Positions 40,873-52,811 are shown, numbered from the stretch's first letter. The stretch: 64,000 bases of DNA from Chondrus crispus (GCF_000350225.1 NW_005178851.1:62001-126000); one strand, 5' to 3'. Numbers and translations are program-made. Notes: generated by a model from the sequence alone, not told the origin.

Positions 40873-41136
40873 CTTTAGTGGTCGAAAAATCCCTTCGGGG
40901 ATCTCGATGGTTCTTCTTCGTGACTTGCAGCCCAGGACGCTTTATAGCGCCCACTCGAACATGAGATTGAATACGGTGACATCTCATAAAGGGGCATTCC
41001 GACACGCATGCAGGTCTTCCAAGCAAGTCTTTAGACGCAGGATATAACCATACGGGGCAAAGGATTTTTTGTCTCTTTTTGCTCCATTTTACTCAAATGC
41101 TGACCAATTTAGTCAGTTTTAATGGCTGAGAACGCC

Positions 41137-43260
41137 TTAAGCACTAGTAGTACTTACGTTTGTAAGTAAGATCTTGTCGTTCGTCGACATGTTTCTTAAA
41201 ACAGTCACGCCGAGTCTGGTGATGACAAAGGTATACTTCTTTGTCAAAATATACCTTGCAGGCTGAGGAAATAAACTTTGACTTTTTTGTACCTTTGCAA
41301 ATATTGCATCTGGATTGATAAAGAGCACAAGTCTCCTCGCCGGATGCGCTTTTCCGCTTGGGAGTGGAGTTAAGTGAGTACCAATTCCACTGCCAAACCT
41401 AACATCTTCATCTTCAACAGCACTGTCTGATTCTCGCTGACGTAACGATATACGATCATACTTGTTATCGATCAACTGGTCAGCAAGCTCACAATAAAAC
41501 TGATTTGGAGACATGTTAGAACCATCTCCTTTTGCACCTGCATACAGTTTCCATGCATCCACAATGCAAATGGCCAATAAAGAAGTGTTGACACGCATAG
41601 ACCACTCCTTAACTTCGAACTTCTTTTCCAAGCCGAGATCATCCTGACGAGATCTGTTGTGGCGATCAATCTGAGAGCAAGTTTCATAATACTGCTCGCA
41701 GACTGAGGGAATACGGATAGACAATTCCTCTTTTCTTGTCACGCCATGACGTGTACGCCATCTCTCGCGCTAGATTGGAGTTCCTTCGTTGGATGTTCCG
41801 ATAGAACTAATAAAGTATCTGCGGTCTCGGTCCACCCCCATCGCAGGCCCGGCCACCGGCTTTGAAACTAGTGTGAGGTGCTCTCCCTTTTCAGCAATCT
41901 CCAGATGAGATAGATATTTCATCGGATATTTCTTGGTAGATGTCTTCACCACACCTGTAAATCTAAGACCTTTCTCATAAAGTGATTCAGCCGTGTGGAC
42001 AGAAGCAAAGTACGAATCCGGGCAGACAACACGATTGGTGTGAAACCATGGCCGTAACAACGTCAAAGTCACTGCGGTTCCGTGTAAGTGGTCACTTTCA
42101 AAATCCTTTAAAGAAGTCTCCTCAGCTGAGACGACGTTCTCAATTCTTATTATGATTCCACTTTTTCCACATGCAGCAGTCTTCAACTCACAGCCATTCT
42201 CGGGTTTTCGGTCCATGGCAACATAATGAAGAAGGCCGGTTTCAATCCAATCTCCTCCAAGTCCATACCAGCGTGACATACTCTCATCAACGCAGATGTT
42301 CTGTGATGGAATCACATGTAATGCTCTGTGATCATTGATTGCGACCATGAAGTCCCTGATCATACCCCATCTGTCATTTGAATCAGCTGGAAAGCTGAAC
42401 GTCACATTCTGACGAAGCTCCTCGAATCTTCTGCAGGACATAAAGTTTCCGAATTGAGGTTGCGGGAGATATTTGCTGGTTTCCTGTGAGCTCCAAAGAG
42501 ACCTTCTGGTGCTGAATTCAATCCGAGTCATAAGGATTAGCACCTCGGAAAACTTCAACATTCCACCTCTTGTAGTCAAGCGAAGCCCCCTTGATTCCAT
42601 TGCGTCGTTGGTGTAGGAAACCATTAACGCCAAGTGCTCCTGTGGGAACATCCACATGAAGTAGTCTATGGGATGCATTTGAGATGGACTGTGACCACGG
42701 GATATAATCTCATCAATCGGTCCAATCACCTTCCATCTTCCCGGCGGTATCATACCATTTAAATGCATCGTGACTTCCTCACGCTCCCAGGCCCGGCCGC
42801 GGACATTCATGAGGCCATCTTGGGAATCCATTTTGTCACTCTCGGAGATCCTCGTACTCGGGCTGAGTGCTCCTTCCAGTGTCGTCACGCGGTCCTCTGT
42901 AGGCTCCGATCGCGCATAATGTTCAGTTTCTTGATGGATATGATCTTCAGGGTCGTCATCGATCAGGTCCATCACTTCACCAGCCTTGATGTTAGCTATG
43001 CGAAGCGTGACTTCCTTGACGCCATCTGATAATTCCCATTTAGCCCTGACCGAAGTGACACTGCGACCCTTCACTTTGTCAGTTTTCATGCCAATGGCAG
43101 CTCCCGTGACCAACTTGATTTTCCAGGCGGCTCCATACATGCGACGACATTTACTCTGGGATGTGAGCAGTCTTGCACGAGTGTGGACGCGGTTACCTGC
43201 AATAATTCGAGGATCATTGACGCTCACCATTTTGAAGAAATTTAGGGGAGAGGAAGACAA
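41137..43260 (-). pseudogene. piggyBac-type transposase with one in-frame TAG
   Basis: DDD-type transposase that excises and inserts DNA at TTAA. 43260-41770 (496 aa, MSSSPLNFFKMVSVND) and 41742-41137 are in the same frame, parted by TAG 41772-41770, for about 707 codons in all. Catalytic regions: CVDESMSRWYG (first Asp), VVCPDSYFASVHTAE (second) and CSQIDRHNRSRQDD (third, after the stop). Family landmarks include IDYFMWMFPQEHL, FEELRQNVTFSF and GVVKTSTKKYP. The N terminus is basic and could be a chromatin-binding region. I do not see the Cys-rich C-terminal finger of classical piggyBac. One base change from open, so recently active or read through. Confidence 0.85.
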
Positions 43261-43444
43261 AAGTGTTGATTAGGGAAGACTGAGATACGGAATTGAATGT
43301 TTTCTGGTTTGCCAACGTTTAGTACTCTAGCCGTAAGCTTTTCACTACAGTAGCGATAAATTTCTACAATTATTCGAATTGCAAAAGCCCGCCTAAAAAC
43401 TGGCCTAATATAAGGTCATTTGTCACCTAGACACTAGTGGTTAA

Positions 43445-44728
43445 CAAATTTTTGCGGCAAATTTTTCAGACCTCGATTTTACCATCATATTGGAATTGTG
43501 CGACCACATGCTGTTATCTGAAAAGGTCAAAATCGAGTGACACGTGTACATGACTGGGACGGTCCGGGCGCTCTCACCCATATCACGACATGACACGTGT
43601 AAAACCCCAGATTTTGGAGTTCCGGGGACGAAAGTGGCCTCTCGGAGGGTCATGCAAATTTGCATAGTTTTGCCAAGTGAAACCTTGGCCCATAGCACTA
43701 TAGACTACACAGGAAATACTGAAATTCTATTGGCCCTCAGGTCTAATGCTGCAAATCTATTGGTCGAGCATTGTCCACGTGAGCGTCATTGGCCTTGTGA
43801 TGTACTTTAAATGGCCTGTATATGCCATAATTACGTTGTTTTCGGTGTTTCAAGTGGTTTGCCATGGTTGTAATGGGTAATTGCCTGGGGCGCCCGGACG
43901 GGACTCATGTATGCCGTGTACACATTTACACGTAGCCAGGTGGTTTCGTGCACGTACACATGTACACGCATCCAGGTGTATGCACATGAGGGTTTACAGT
44001 TTTACAGTGTCAGACTGTTTGCGATCCTGCGCGTGTCCGAGTGCAGTACATGTTAATCAAAAGTACAACAAGTACTTCTCGCGGGAGGAATACAGTTGTG
44101 CGATTGTTCTGTGTACGCGTCACGCTGTATGCGAGTCTTGCGTCAGCACGCGCCGTTGTACTGTGCTCTCGTCATGGTGCGCCGTTGGGTGCAAGTTCAT
44201 GACAGTACTCGTGTGATTTACATGTATTCTCATGTGAGTTGTGTAGAAATTCTGGACACACATTGCTGTAACTTGCCATAATTATCTGACAGTGCTTGGC
44301 GAAATTAGTACGGTGAGAAACAAGGATACGTATGGCGATTGTGATATGAAAGACGTTTGCGTTGTTGGAAATAGACAAGTGCCAAGTTGTTCGTTGCACA
44401 ACAATGAAGTCTGGCATGACTGAGTGCAGATTAGTAAGGTGTGAAACAGTTGCATGCATAGGGCCATGGTTTACAGTCATTTGGAATGTGTAGAAATAGT
44501 TGTGAGCTAATAGTTACGAATCGATTCGTAAGGTGGAAATCGAACAGTATGGTCGGGCCACAAGAGGACCGCGCTTTGTCGCGCATAGTAGAGTATGGTT
44601 TACTGGGAGTCAGAGTAGAGCGATAGTGTAGCACTAGAAGTGTATAAGTATCGCAGGAAAACGGCTTCAAAGTAAACCTCGGCACCAACTCCTTCACTCA
44701 CACTCATCAACCTGCCCTCCTCCCTCCC
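43445..44728. other. Intergenic sequence
   Basis: Holds the right 34-bp direct repeat (43454-43487) and a scatter of ACACGTG/CACGTGT words (43540-43600, 43920-43975). No gene supported. Confidence 0.5.
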
Positions 44729-44985
44729 TTGCCCGCCGAACCTAGCATTAAGTTCCACGCCGCGTTGGAAGAGCTGACAGCTCGCGTGGTTCTCGTCGAG
44801 ACTTCGCTAACCGATGCGACCAAGGGCCCAGAGCCGGATGTATCCGAATCGCTGCAGCTCGCCGCCACGGAAGCGCGGCGAGACGCGAATCAAGCCCTGG
44901 AGACTCTGGCCAAAACAAGGGACAGCATCGATGATAAATTTGACTGCGCCACCTCAAGGACCTTGAGCAGGCTGCGTGCAGCCCA
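44729..44985 (+). pseudogene. Decayed gag fragment of a family-A relative
   Basis: About 80 codons align with the coiled-coil region of Gag (ALEELTARVVLVE, EARRDANQALETLA, DSIDDKFD). Much more diverged than E or G, so an old or separate lineage. It starts near the Gag position where element G breaks off, but divergence argues against the same copy. Confidence 0.7.
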
Positions 44986-45464
44986 CAGGAAGGTCAGATT
45001 TATGATAAATTTAATAAAAGCAATGATGTTGCTATTTTTGGGGGCAAAAATGCTGGATTTTTGCCAGCAATGAACGGTGGCCCGTTGGTCATTGGTTCGC
45101 GGGAAGCCATATTTTACCAGCTTTTCTGGCCGTTCCCATTCAGGACGGGGATGAGGGGCGTTTCTGGTTCCGGCCAGTGACTGGACCAGAATTTTTGCTG
45201 GAGTACCATAGTTGTAACGGAAATGTTTTTTTGATATGTCGATGTAGCAAAGTGATGTGCTATTCTGCTGCCTACTAAACCAGCGCTTGCCCGTGATGTC
45301 TTTAACGTTCACGTGCTCGTACCAGAATAAGCTCATGCCTAACCCGCGCTAGTACCAGAGGCGTGCTTCGACCTTTTCACGTTTTCTCAACTGATTGAGT
45401 CCTCTCCCCATCATTTTTCCTTTGCTTCCCGACTTTGCGCATCCTGTGTTCCTACTGAGACTCA
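44986..45464. other. Intergenic sequence
   Basis: A hairpin lies at 45037-45070 (TTGGGGGCAAAAATGC against GATTTTTGCCAGCAA). No gene supported. Confidence 0.4.
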
Positions 45465-47770
45465 ATGACCCCGCGAAAAAGGTCTGGGAAGAAGGCAGGG
45501 CGTGCTCATTCGCGTTCTGCAGCCATGAAACCCGCTGCTTCAGGCAATCAGCGAGGCCGCTTGTCTCAGCAGAAGGGACATCTGACATCTCGGAAGTCTA
45601 ACAACTAAGCGCCTGGGGCTCACGTCCCCGCGGAACGCTGGTCATCTCCTCGTGTTGCGGCCAAAGCTACTCCCGCAGCGGCTGGGCAGGAATCCCGGCG
45701 GGTTTCAAGCAATACAGTCAGGACACCCCAAGGCAGTCCGCCATCTCACACGTGCTCGCTTCCCCTTCGAAGTCAGGGAAGTGGTCCGTCTGATGCAGCA
45801 CCTCCGCGTGCGCAAGCGCGGCATCGGTTCGTCTCCGGGTGAAGACTTTTCCCTTTTGTTCGGGGATGGAGATCAAGGCGAGGAAGATGAACACCCAGAA
45901 CGCAAACAGGCGAACCGTCAGTTGTTGGAGCTTCATGGACGCGAGCCAGAGGAGTACGTCGACGAGAGTGTGCAGGCTAGTGCAGCAGAGATGGACGGGG
46001 TCGCCGAACCTCAAGTTGTGGAAGACGTCGTCATTCCCACGCGTTGTGAGTGCATGGCAGGTTCCTTGCCGAGTCAGCCACGGGGCCCCCATTTGGCTCG
46101 AGCACTTGAGGAAGACTCTAACCACGGAGTACTTCGAGTCATGCGGGAACTGCATGCTCGTTTGGAGAAGCAGCTCGCCATTGAAAGAAAGGAAATTCTG
46201 GGTGCAATCAAGGCTGTATCTTCTCGTGTCTCAACCTTAAAGCGGACGTTATCACGCTGCCAGGACGCCGTCAACATTGTTGTTCTGAATTCCGCCCTGC
46301 CGAGGACAGGAAAGGCAGCCGAGAAGGCCTCTTTAATCGACCTCCTTAGGCCTATGGAGGACATTTTCGCAGGGAAATTCATTTGCATTGTCTTCACAAG
46401 AGCGTTGATAAATTCCACCATGCGAGTTCTTCCTCAGAGAAAGGAAGCGAGTGAATCCTTAGAGGGTGTGAGTTGTGACACACAATTTTCCAAGCTTCAA
46501 TTGGACGTCAGTAGTTCCGAAGTGTAGGGGTTCGTTCGGACACTTACTTGTCGAGGTCCTTTTGTGGAAAAGGGACCCAAGCGAGGAGAAAACCGAGGAG
46601 CTGCTGGGTACGAAGCAAGCTCGTCAGTATCTGGTCCTGCGAAAGGCTTGGGGAAAGAGCTTGATTGCAAATGCAATGAACAACCCGAGTATTGGGACGA
46701 AGTCACTCGAAATGGTACATCCGAAAATCCGCGGGAAGCTGAAGACCGCTAAGAAACCTTTTTGGCTGAGGCCGAGCTACATAAGAATGATCACAGTCGA
46801 GTCTTTCTTCAACGAAGAATTTGCTTCAACGGCCATCAAAAAGGCCCGGCGTGTGGCTCGACGTCGAAGCGATAAGATGGGGGAAGATGAGCCAATTGGA
46901 TTCATCAAGGACGAAGACATTAGGGTTGAGATCGTTCGCCCCGTTTTCAAGATGGGTAATCAGTTTCTGAACAAGTCCAGGGAGCTTGGGCGGAAATCCT
47001 TCTTTCAAAACTTCTCATATGTTTTCCAAAGTGAAGTGGGAGTCTCATTCCAGTATGAGAATCCACCCCGCCCGCACATGAACCTCCAAGATATCCCAGA
47101 CGGAACCTGTCGTACTGCTATGAAGTCGGTCGCTGAGGTGAACCCCCTGAATTTGATAGCATGGAAGAAGCTGATTTCTGAAAGCGATCCCTTCATATTT
47201 ATCACTACGTGTGATGTTGAGACGAAAGACAAGGATGGAAGGAAGGAGACTCGAAAAATTGTTATCCGACTCAATGCCATGCACGTCGCCTTGAAGTTCT
47301 TGGTGGCTTTTACCAAGTGTGGCAGTGATGAAGACCTCTATTCAATATCCAAGGAATCTTTTCGTGTGATTTACATGACTGCTTTCCTGTTCCGGGAGGT
47401 CATGTTGATGAAGGTGATCGAGGCGAGAGGTGCATTTTCTCGAAACGAGCAGATATTGCATGAAGTGGATGGCCAGGATCAGCACAATGAATCATGGCGG
47501 TCGCGACTGAGATCGCTCTACTCAGATGTTTTGACTGAACGACAGGGAGAAAAGCGGGGTGAGATTCCACAGCAACTGTCCAGTATTTTGAAGGAGAAGC
47601 TAGTGATGTCCGTGGATATGTACAACTCTGTGCACGATCCCCCGGTCCGTTCAGGTTCACATCACGAGGGTAATGATGATCTGAGCGTGGTGGACGGTGA
47701 GGATGAAATCCAGGCGGATCAAGTCGAAGACGATGAGGATGTGGTCATGGTCCACGACTTCGATTTATAA
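45465..47770 (+). pseudogene. Unrecognised gene 1, three frames in series
   Basis: No family recognised. A probable N terminus begins at ATG 45465 (MTPRKRSGKKAGRAHSRS, Lys/Arg-rich, nuclear-signal-like), meets TAA near 45606 and stays coding-like in the same frame to about 45840. The reading then moves +1 to 45830-46527 (acidic stretch, then a heptad-like helix VMRELHARLEKQLAIERKE) and +1 again to 46520-47770, a 400-residue globular part (KPFWLRPSYIRMITVESFF, RKSFFQNFSYVF, NLIAWKKLISESD, IVIRLNAMHVALKFLVAF) with an acidic tail ending HDFDL. Introns could explain the shifts, but I see no clear splice pairs. Convergent with gene 2, 381 bp away. Could be a host gene or cargo of an unrecognised element. 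Confidence 0.5.
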
Positions 47771-48151
47771 GGGGTCGTATTTGATGTGATAGTGATAGAC
47801 TTCTTAGTTCACCGAAGTGATAAATGAGTAAAGCGGGAGACTGCTGTAGCATGAATGATTTGAGTTTACATAAAGAGGCCCAGAAATTTGGCAACATTGA
47901 TGAATTGCTTCACATGGGCAGACCCTTTCATAGAGATGAATGGGACGTGCACTTGGAAGTACTCCTAGTACGTCGCTGCGATTTACATCAGCAAATATAG
48001 ATTAACAAGGATTGGATTGAAGATTCCATCGCAGGTAGAACGACTCCTTGCGGTCCAATGGTCCGCTGACCACGTTTTCAGCACTCCTTACCTTGGAAAT
48101 GCGTTCTTGGAAGTTAAGCTCTGATAGTCTTATGTCTTCCAGTGGATAAGA
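47771..48151. other. Spacer between convergent genes 1 and 2
   Basis: No gene or repeat seen. Confidence 0.4.
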
Positions 48152-49559
48152 TTAGGTCTGCTCTATGGAATCCCAAGTGCAATCCCGACGAAATACAACG
48201 TGACGTTGTTCATCCTCGTCATCCCTTATAACAGCAAGAGAATCTCCAATTGTCATATAGCACGGGTCAGAAAGAGATTCGGTGTTGGGATCGGCCATAC
48301 AGCCTATCACCCTGGCAGATACATAATTGTCAGTACCTTTTTCCAGCCTTTTTGCGATGATCACGTCTCTGACAACTTGCGGTGATGCTGGTCCGAGTGC
48401 TTCTGACAAGTCTAGGAAGCTCCTAAAGTATATACTCGTCTCCTTCACAACTGATTTCCGGCACATATAATCTTCCGGAAGAATAGAAACCTTTGTTCGT
48501 AGCTGAGCTTTGACTCTCGGATATAGAATCAAACTGGAGCAATGTGCAGTCTGCTCGCGCCTTAAATGAGTCTTGTACAAACCACTTCATCTCACGGGGT
48601 ATTTTAACTGGGGTAGGACGTGTCGGTGTCTTGAGTAACCAATGCTCTAGACGCAACGAAATAAACTTAAGAGGAATATTGGAGCCTGCATCAGAAATGA
48701 GGAGCGGATTCTGAGTCCATAGTGCAGTCGTAATCGAGGATTGCTGTCCTTTCACCACTTCCTCAAGATACTGAAGGCGTCTGGAAAGAGAATTTAGCTC
48801 GCGTGTATCTTTGATTATATTCTGGTCAAGTGAGACAGTCGTCGTATGGTTAACCTTCCTGCATTTCTCTACCATGGCACTACCTGGAGCATAGTCCATA
48901 TCATCTGCATCCATCGATGCGCTTGCCACGTCTGAGCTTGCGGTGTTATCCGATCGCACGGATGTATCTTTGAGTCTCCAGCTAACCTTTTGTCCATCTT
49001 GTACAAACTCGTTTCCCTCCTTGAAAGTAACCTTGCTTTTACATGCCCTGAATCCAAACGCAGCCTTGTATTGAATAGTCCCCTTGATCACCTCTCCTCG
49101 ATCGTCATGAAAGTAGTTGATACTAATGGCCGTTGCTGGGAACCTTGCCTTACTTTCTTCTTCATTCTCCAAGGTATAGCAGACCTCTATATCACTCCCG
49201 AATTGGAGGCCATTGAAAAGATCTGATACCAGTATCAACTGGTGGATGGTATCGTCCTCTGTTAATTTCCCTTGGAAAGTGATACTTGAGAAATTTGTTT
49301 GAAATATATACCGCAGACTAAAGAGTTGGGGTAACCATTGGAACGTAGTCAGTATATAGACATATGTGTTTTTTGTGAAATCGATATTTTTGTAACGGTC
49401 ACATTTAAAGATGCACGGCTCTGTGCAGCATCTAAATACCATGGGACTTAGAAGTGCAAGTGAACAGCTGGGTATGGGCTCCAAAGGTACCGACATCATC
49501 CAGTCCGGATTGCTTTGAAAGTCAGTCATGTGCCATTGAATTACTGTTCTTTTAACCAT
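48152..49559 (-). pseudogene. Unrecognised gene 2 with a +1 frame change
   Basis: No family recognised. 49559-48423 starts MVKRTVIQWHMTDFQ and is globular (DDTIHQLILVSDLFNGLQFG, KGTIQYKAAFGFRACKSKVTF), with a helical segment ELNSLSRRLQYLEEVVKGQQ. Near 48540 the coding signal moves +1 into 48580-48152 (KAQLRTKVSILPEDY, DLSEALGPASPQVVRDVIIAKRL), ending at 48152. The part of the first frame after about 48540 is then a shadow. Expected product about 460 aa if joined. Lies between gene 1 and element D. Confidence 0.45.
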
Positions 49560-49964
49560 AGTTGCTTTAGATTTAATTGTGCAATGAAGATAGAAGTGTC
49601 ACTACAGAGTGATGATGATACTGTTCTCGCTATTGAGAGTATGAATTACGCAGTACCTACTCTTGGATGCCGTCCTCATCAGTGCCCTTCCTCTGTGAAT
49701 CACTGTCACCACTAGAATCACTTGAGCGGTAATCAGAAGAAGGGCTCGGGACCGTTTAGAGTTGGGCGTCAAGCCAGATTTTACACACGGTGACGTACGT
49801 ACCCTACGTGTCCGTACCTGTCTTTATATCAAGGAGGGAGAAAACTCACCCTCAGAATGGGAGACCGCGGAATAAGGCCAAGCACGGTGTGTACAAGTGG
49901 TACTAGTGAACCCTACAGACGCCAAAAAAAGAAACGAATATCACATCATTGCATTAGTCATATG
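49560..49964. other. Spacer left of element D
   Basis: No gene seen. The flank ATATG at 49960-49964 does not match the right flank of D. Confidence 0.4.
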
Positions 49965-50648
49965 TGTAGCATAAACACCCCCAGAGATAGGGGTGTATGC
50001 ACAGTTCGACCGAGACCATTGTCGGTCGGGAAGACGGGGGTGAAGCGGGACACCAGCTAACGGCACCGGGCAGCAGGCCCGGGTAGCGTGGTAGAGCGGG
50101 AACGGGGAGGACGCCGGTACGCGCGAGCGGTTCGACGCCTCGACGCCCCGGCGCGGTACTGGGTAACGATCCAGTACCGACGGGCGGAGGCGGAGCCGGC
50201 TCGTTGGCGTACCGCGCGCGTCCTCAACCCGCGCTCGGTGCCGCTTCTAAGGTAATTAGCGAGCGTTACCTTAGAAATAAGCGGGAAGTCGGACCTTGAC
50301 GGTCGGTGAGTGACAAGTCCGTGCTTGTCTTCCTCCACCCCGCCGGTCCGCTCCATATTTAATATACAAAACAATCTATAACACTACAGTACAGAAGTAC
50401 TGTAGTAGACTACTGTAGTACAGATCGGACCGTACTGTAATACGGTCAGCCATCGTGGCTGACAGTACACGTGTGCGCGCGCTTCCGTCCCGCGCGGTAC
50501 ACGTGTGCACGTGTGCACGCGTGCGCCCGGTACCCGAGGGGTACACGTGGCCACGCGCAGTTGTACCGTAGAGCATCGGGCTCTACAGCACTAGATCCCG
50601 TTGTTGATCTAATCTAACTAAAAAGCCCCAGGGGGGGATTATACTACA
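49965..50648 (-). repeat. Element D 3' LTR
   Basis: 684 bp, TGTAGCATAAACACC to TTATACTACA, closer to the solo LTR 36078-36743 than to 60187-60794. It has hairpins around 50444-50466 (CGGTCAGCC/GGCTGACAG) and 50567-50590 (CGTAGAGC/GCTCTACAG), and alternating CACGTGTGCACGTG at about 50498-50518. Confidence 0.9.
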
Positions 50649-50662
50649 CGGCCCCCCCCTTA
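50649..50662 (-). other. Polypurine tract of element D
   Basis: Minus strand TTAAGGGGGGGGCCG next to the LTR start. The same block occurs again at 52812-52822. Confidence 0.7.
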
Positions 50663-50974
50663 AGCGGGGACGTCCGCGTCCACGGGTTGTAGAGCTAGAG
50701 AAATGTCCGACCGCGCTATCGGTACGATCGCCTCCGTTCCCTCTAACAACTCCGCCCCCCGGTCAGTGTCCTCTGTTTCTCCGTTCGCGTTCATTTGCGC
50801 GCGTGCCGACTGCTCGTCCCTTTTCTTAGCCTGCGTTGACCCCCTCTGCCACTCCCGCGCGACCTTGTGCGCGTCCGTGGGCCTTTCCTTCGTCAGAGTT
50901 TTCTCTCCCCCTTTTTTTTCAGCGACGTGCGGTGTGACAGAGGTGAGGGCGGTGACGTGCGGCGTGCTGACCAA
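50660..50974 (-). CDS. Short frame ending in the polypurine tract (104 aa)
   Basis: Charged Lys/Glu/Arg-rich peptide ending PVDADVPA, with its TAA inside the polypurine tract. The chromodomain frame at 52820 ends the same way (PDVNADVHA and TAA in an identical tract), so this is probably the duplicated end of pol joined to unrelated upstream sequence. No function recognised. Confidence 0.35.
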   Translation of the reverse strand: MVSTPHVTALTSVTPHVAEKKGGEKTLTKERPTDAHKVAREWQRGSTQAKKRDEQSARAQMNANGETEDTDRGAELLEGTEAIVPIARSDISLALQPVDADVPA

Positions 50975-51119
50975 TTGTATCGCTCCCTCTTGGCGACCGG
51001 AGGCGCGGGAGAGCGGGGTTTGTCTGATCTGTTGGTGGGTGCGTAGTCATTCGCTACCCTTCTTCTTTCCGCTCGCCGTCGAGGCGAGAGCGCGAAGACG
51101 CTAAGTCCGTTTTCTATCT
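50975..51119. other. Sequence left of the hairpin array
   Basis: No gene recognised; an open plus-strand frame (50703-51104) has no signature. Confidence 0.35.
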
Positions 51120-52320
51120 GGCGTACCTCGCCTTCGTGGCGGGCGCGCCGGCGCCTGTGCCTCGGGCGGTGGCGGTCGGTACCGCCCCCCGTCGTACAGT
51201 AAACTTGCCGTCCCTCGCCGTCCGTGGCGAGGGCGCGGCGCGCGGCGAAGTGCGACGACGATCCTTATCCTTGTCGGCCCTCGCCACCGATGGCGAGGGC
51301 GCCGCGCGCAACGAGGCGTGACGCCGGTCCTTATTCTTCGCGGCCCTCGCCACCGATGCCGAGGGCGCGGCGGGCGACGACGCGCGACGACGATCCTTAT
51401 CCTTGTCGGCCCTCGCCACCGATGGTGAGAGCGCGGTGCGCAACGCCGCGCGACGCATGCAATTCTTCTTGGCCCCCTCGCCGTCGGCCGCGAGGGCTTG
51501 TAGGGCAGCGCGGTTGCCTGTCATTCCCGTCGCGTGGAGTATCCGGCCCGCGGCCCCACTCCGCGCTGCGGTCCGGCGGAAAGTCCGCGTGGAAGCGCCT
51601 GGGCCTCGCAAGCTCGGCCCGCGGCGCTCCCCGAGGACTTTTTCCGTCGCTTCTCGTGCTCCGGTTCCACCGAGGCAAGGTCCCACGCGGGTGTCATTTT
51701 CGTCCCCCCAGGCAATCGGGGCGAGGGCAGAGCGCACGGTATTCTCCTTATCAACGAGCCCATCGCCATCGAGGCGCGGGCGCAGGAAGCACTGAAGCTC
51801 GTATTGTCCTTGGGACCCCTCGCCATCGGTGACGAGGGACCAACGTGCGACGAACGTTCTTATCCTCGGCGTCCCTCGCCATTCGGGGCGAGGGCGCGCG
51901 ACGCAGTCGTTCTTCTTGATGCCTCTCGCCGTCGGTGGCGAGGGCAGGGCGTGCAGTAGTCGTCTTCTTTCGCGCCCCTCGCCGTCCGGAGGCGGGGGCG
52001 CGAGCGTGCGGGCGGTGGTCTTTCACTTGGCGTCCCTCTCCGTCTGAGGCGAGGGCGCGGCGCGCTGGTACAGCACGAGGAATTCGTCTTCTCGCGCGGG
52101 GCCTGTCCTTATCTTTCGCGCCCCTCGCCTTCCGGGCGGCGGGGGCGCGAGCGCGTGGCATTCGTCTCCTTCAGCGCGCCCTTCGCCATCTGGGCGAGGA
52201 CTCAGACGCACGGCGTCCGTTCTCTCCTTCAGCGCGCCCCTCGCCACCGCGGCAAGGGCGCAGACGCATGGCGTCCGTTCTCTCCTTAGCGTCCTTGGCG
52301 TCGTGGCGAGGGCGCCGGAG
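51120..52320. repeat. Array of about 17 GC-rich hairpin repeats
   Basis: CCCTCGCC, 5-8 bases, GGCGAGGG recurs with drift at about 51128, 51213, 51277, 51343, 51409, 51475, 51700, 51759, 51816, 51874, 51922, 51975, 52032, 52120, 52180, 52239 and 52290. Spacing is 66 bp in the best-kept part (51277-51475) and about 50-60 bp further right. Each unit can fold on itself. On the minus strand 66-bp units would encode 22-residue repeats (SPSVARADKDKDRRR), but the plus strand is open too, so coding is unproven. Confidence 0.85.
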
Positions 52321-52811
52321 CGTGGCTCCGATGCCCACGCGCCGGGTGCGGGGAAAAGGTCGGTGGAAAGCTCGAGGCCGTGTCTTTGTCGGAGTCTTCC
52401 CGATTCTCAGCCGGTGGGCCCGGCAGCGGGACGTCGTCCGCCACGCTCGGCTTTGGTGGGGTGCCTCCTCCGGTCATCGCATTTGCGGGAGAGGGTACCC
52501 ATTTCCCACACGGAATGCGCCGTGAATTGGGACTTTTTCTTGTAATACACGTGTGCTGCGACCTTTTTCCGTCCGCGGCGCAATCAGAAAATCATCCCAA
52601 AAATTGTCGTAATTTCCCGCGAAAACAATTTCTGCCAAAAAAATCAGAGCACGGTTTCTGATTGGTGCGCTGTCGTCTGAGGAAGAAATCTTCCCAAAAT
52701 TAAATCATGGCATGCGCCGTGATTAGCGACAAAAAGTTCTAATTCCAGGAGCAGACTCTTAAGTTCAGGCGAGCTCGTCGATATGCCCTTATCCGTAACG
52801 GAGCGGTTCCG
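52321..52811. other. Element D non-coding stretch with AT-richer inverted repeat
   Basis: 52540-52740 is AT-richer than its surroundings and has GCGCAATCAGAAA (about 52579) opposed by TTTCTGATTGGTGCGC (about 52648). No gene seen. Confidence 0.4.

Larger units (their letters stand above)
40632..43440 (-). mobile_element. piggyBac-like DNA transposon
   Basis: A piggyBac-type transposase lies between inverted ends: left CTAGTGTCTAGACGAC at about 40635-40650, right complement CTAGTGTCTAGGTGAC at about 43438-43423. Just inside each end is a palindrome (CCTCATATGAGG left, GGCCTAATATAAGGTC right). On the right the end is followed by TTAA 43441-43444, the target of this superfamily; on the left the expected TTAA is absent. 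Confidence 0.75.

Noticed and set aside
51224..51832. Plus-strand frame through the hairpin array
   Set aside because: GC-rich repeats leave several frames open on both strands; no basis for choosing one.
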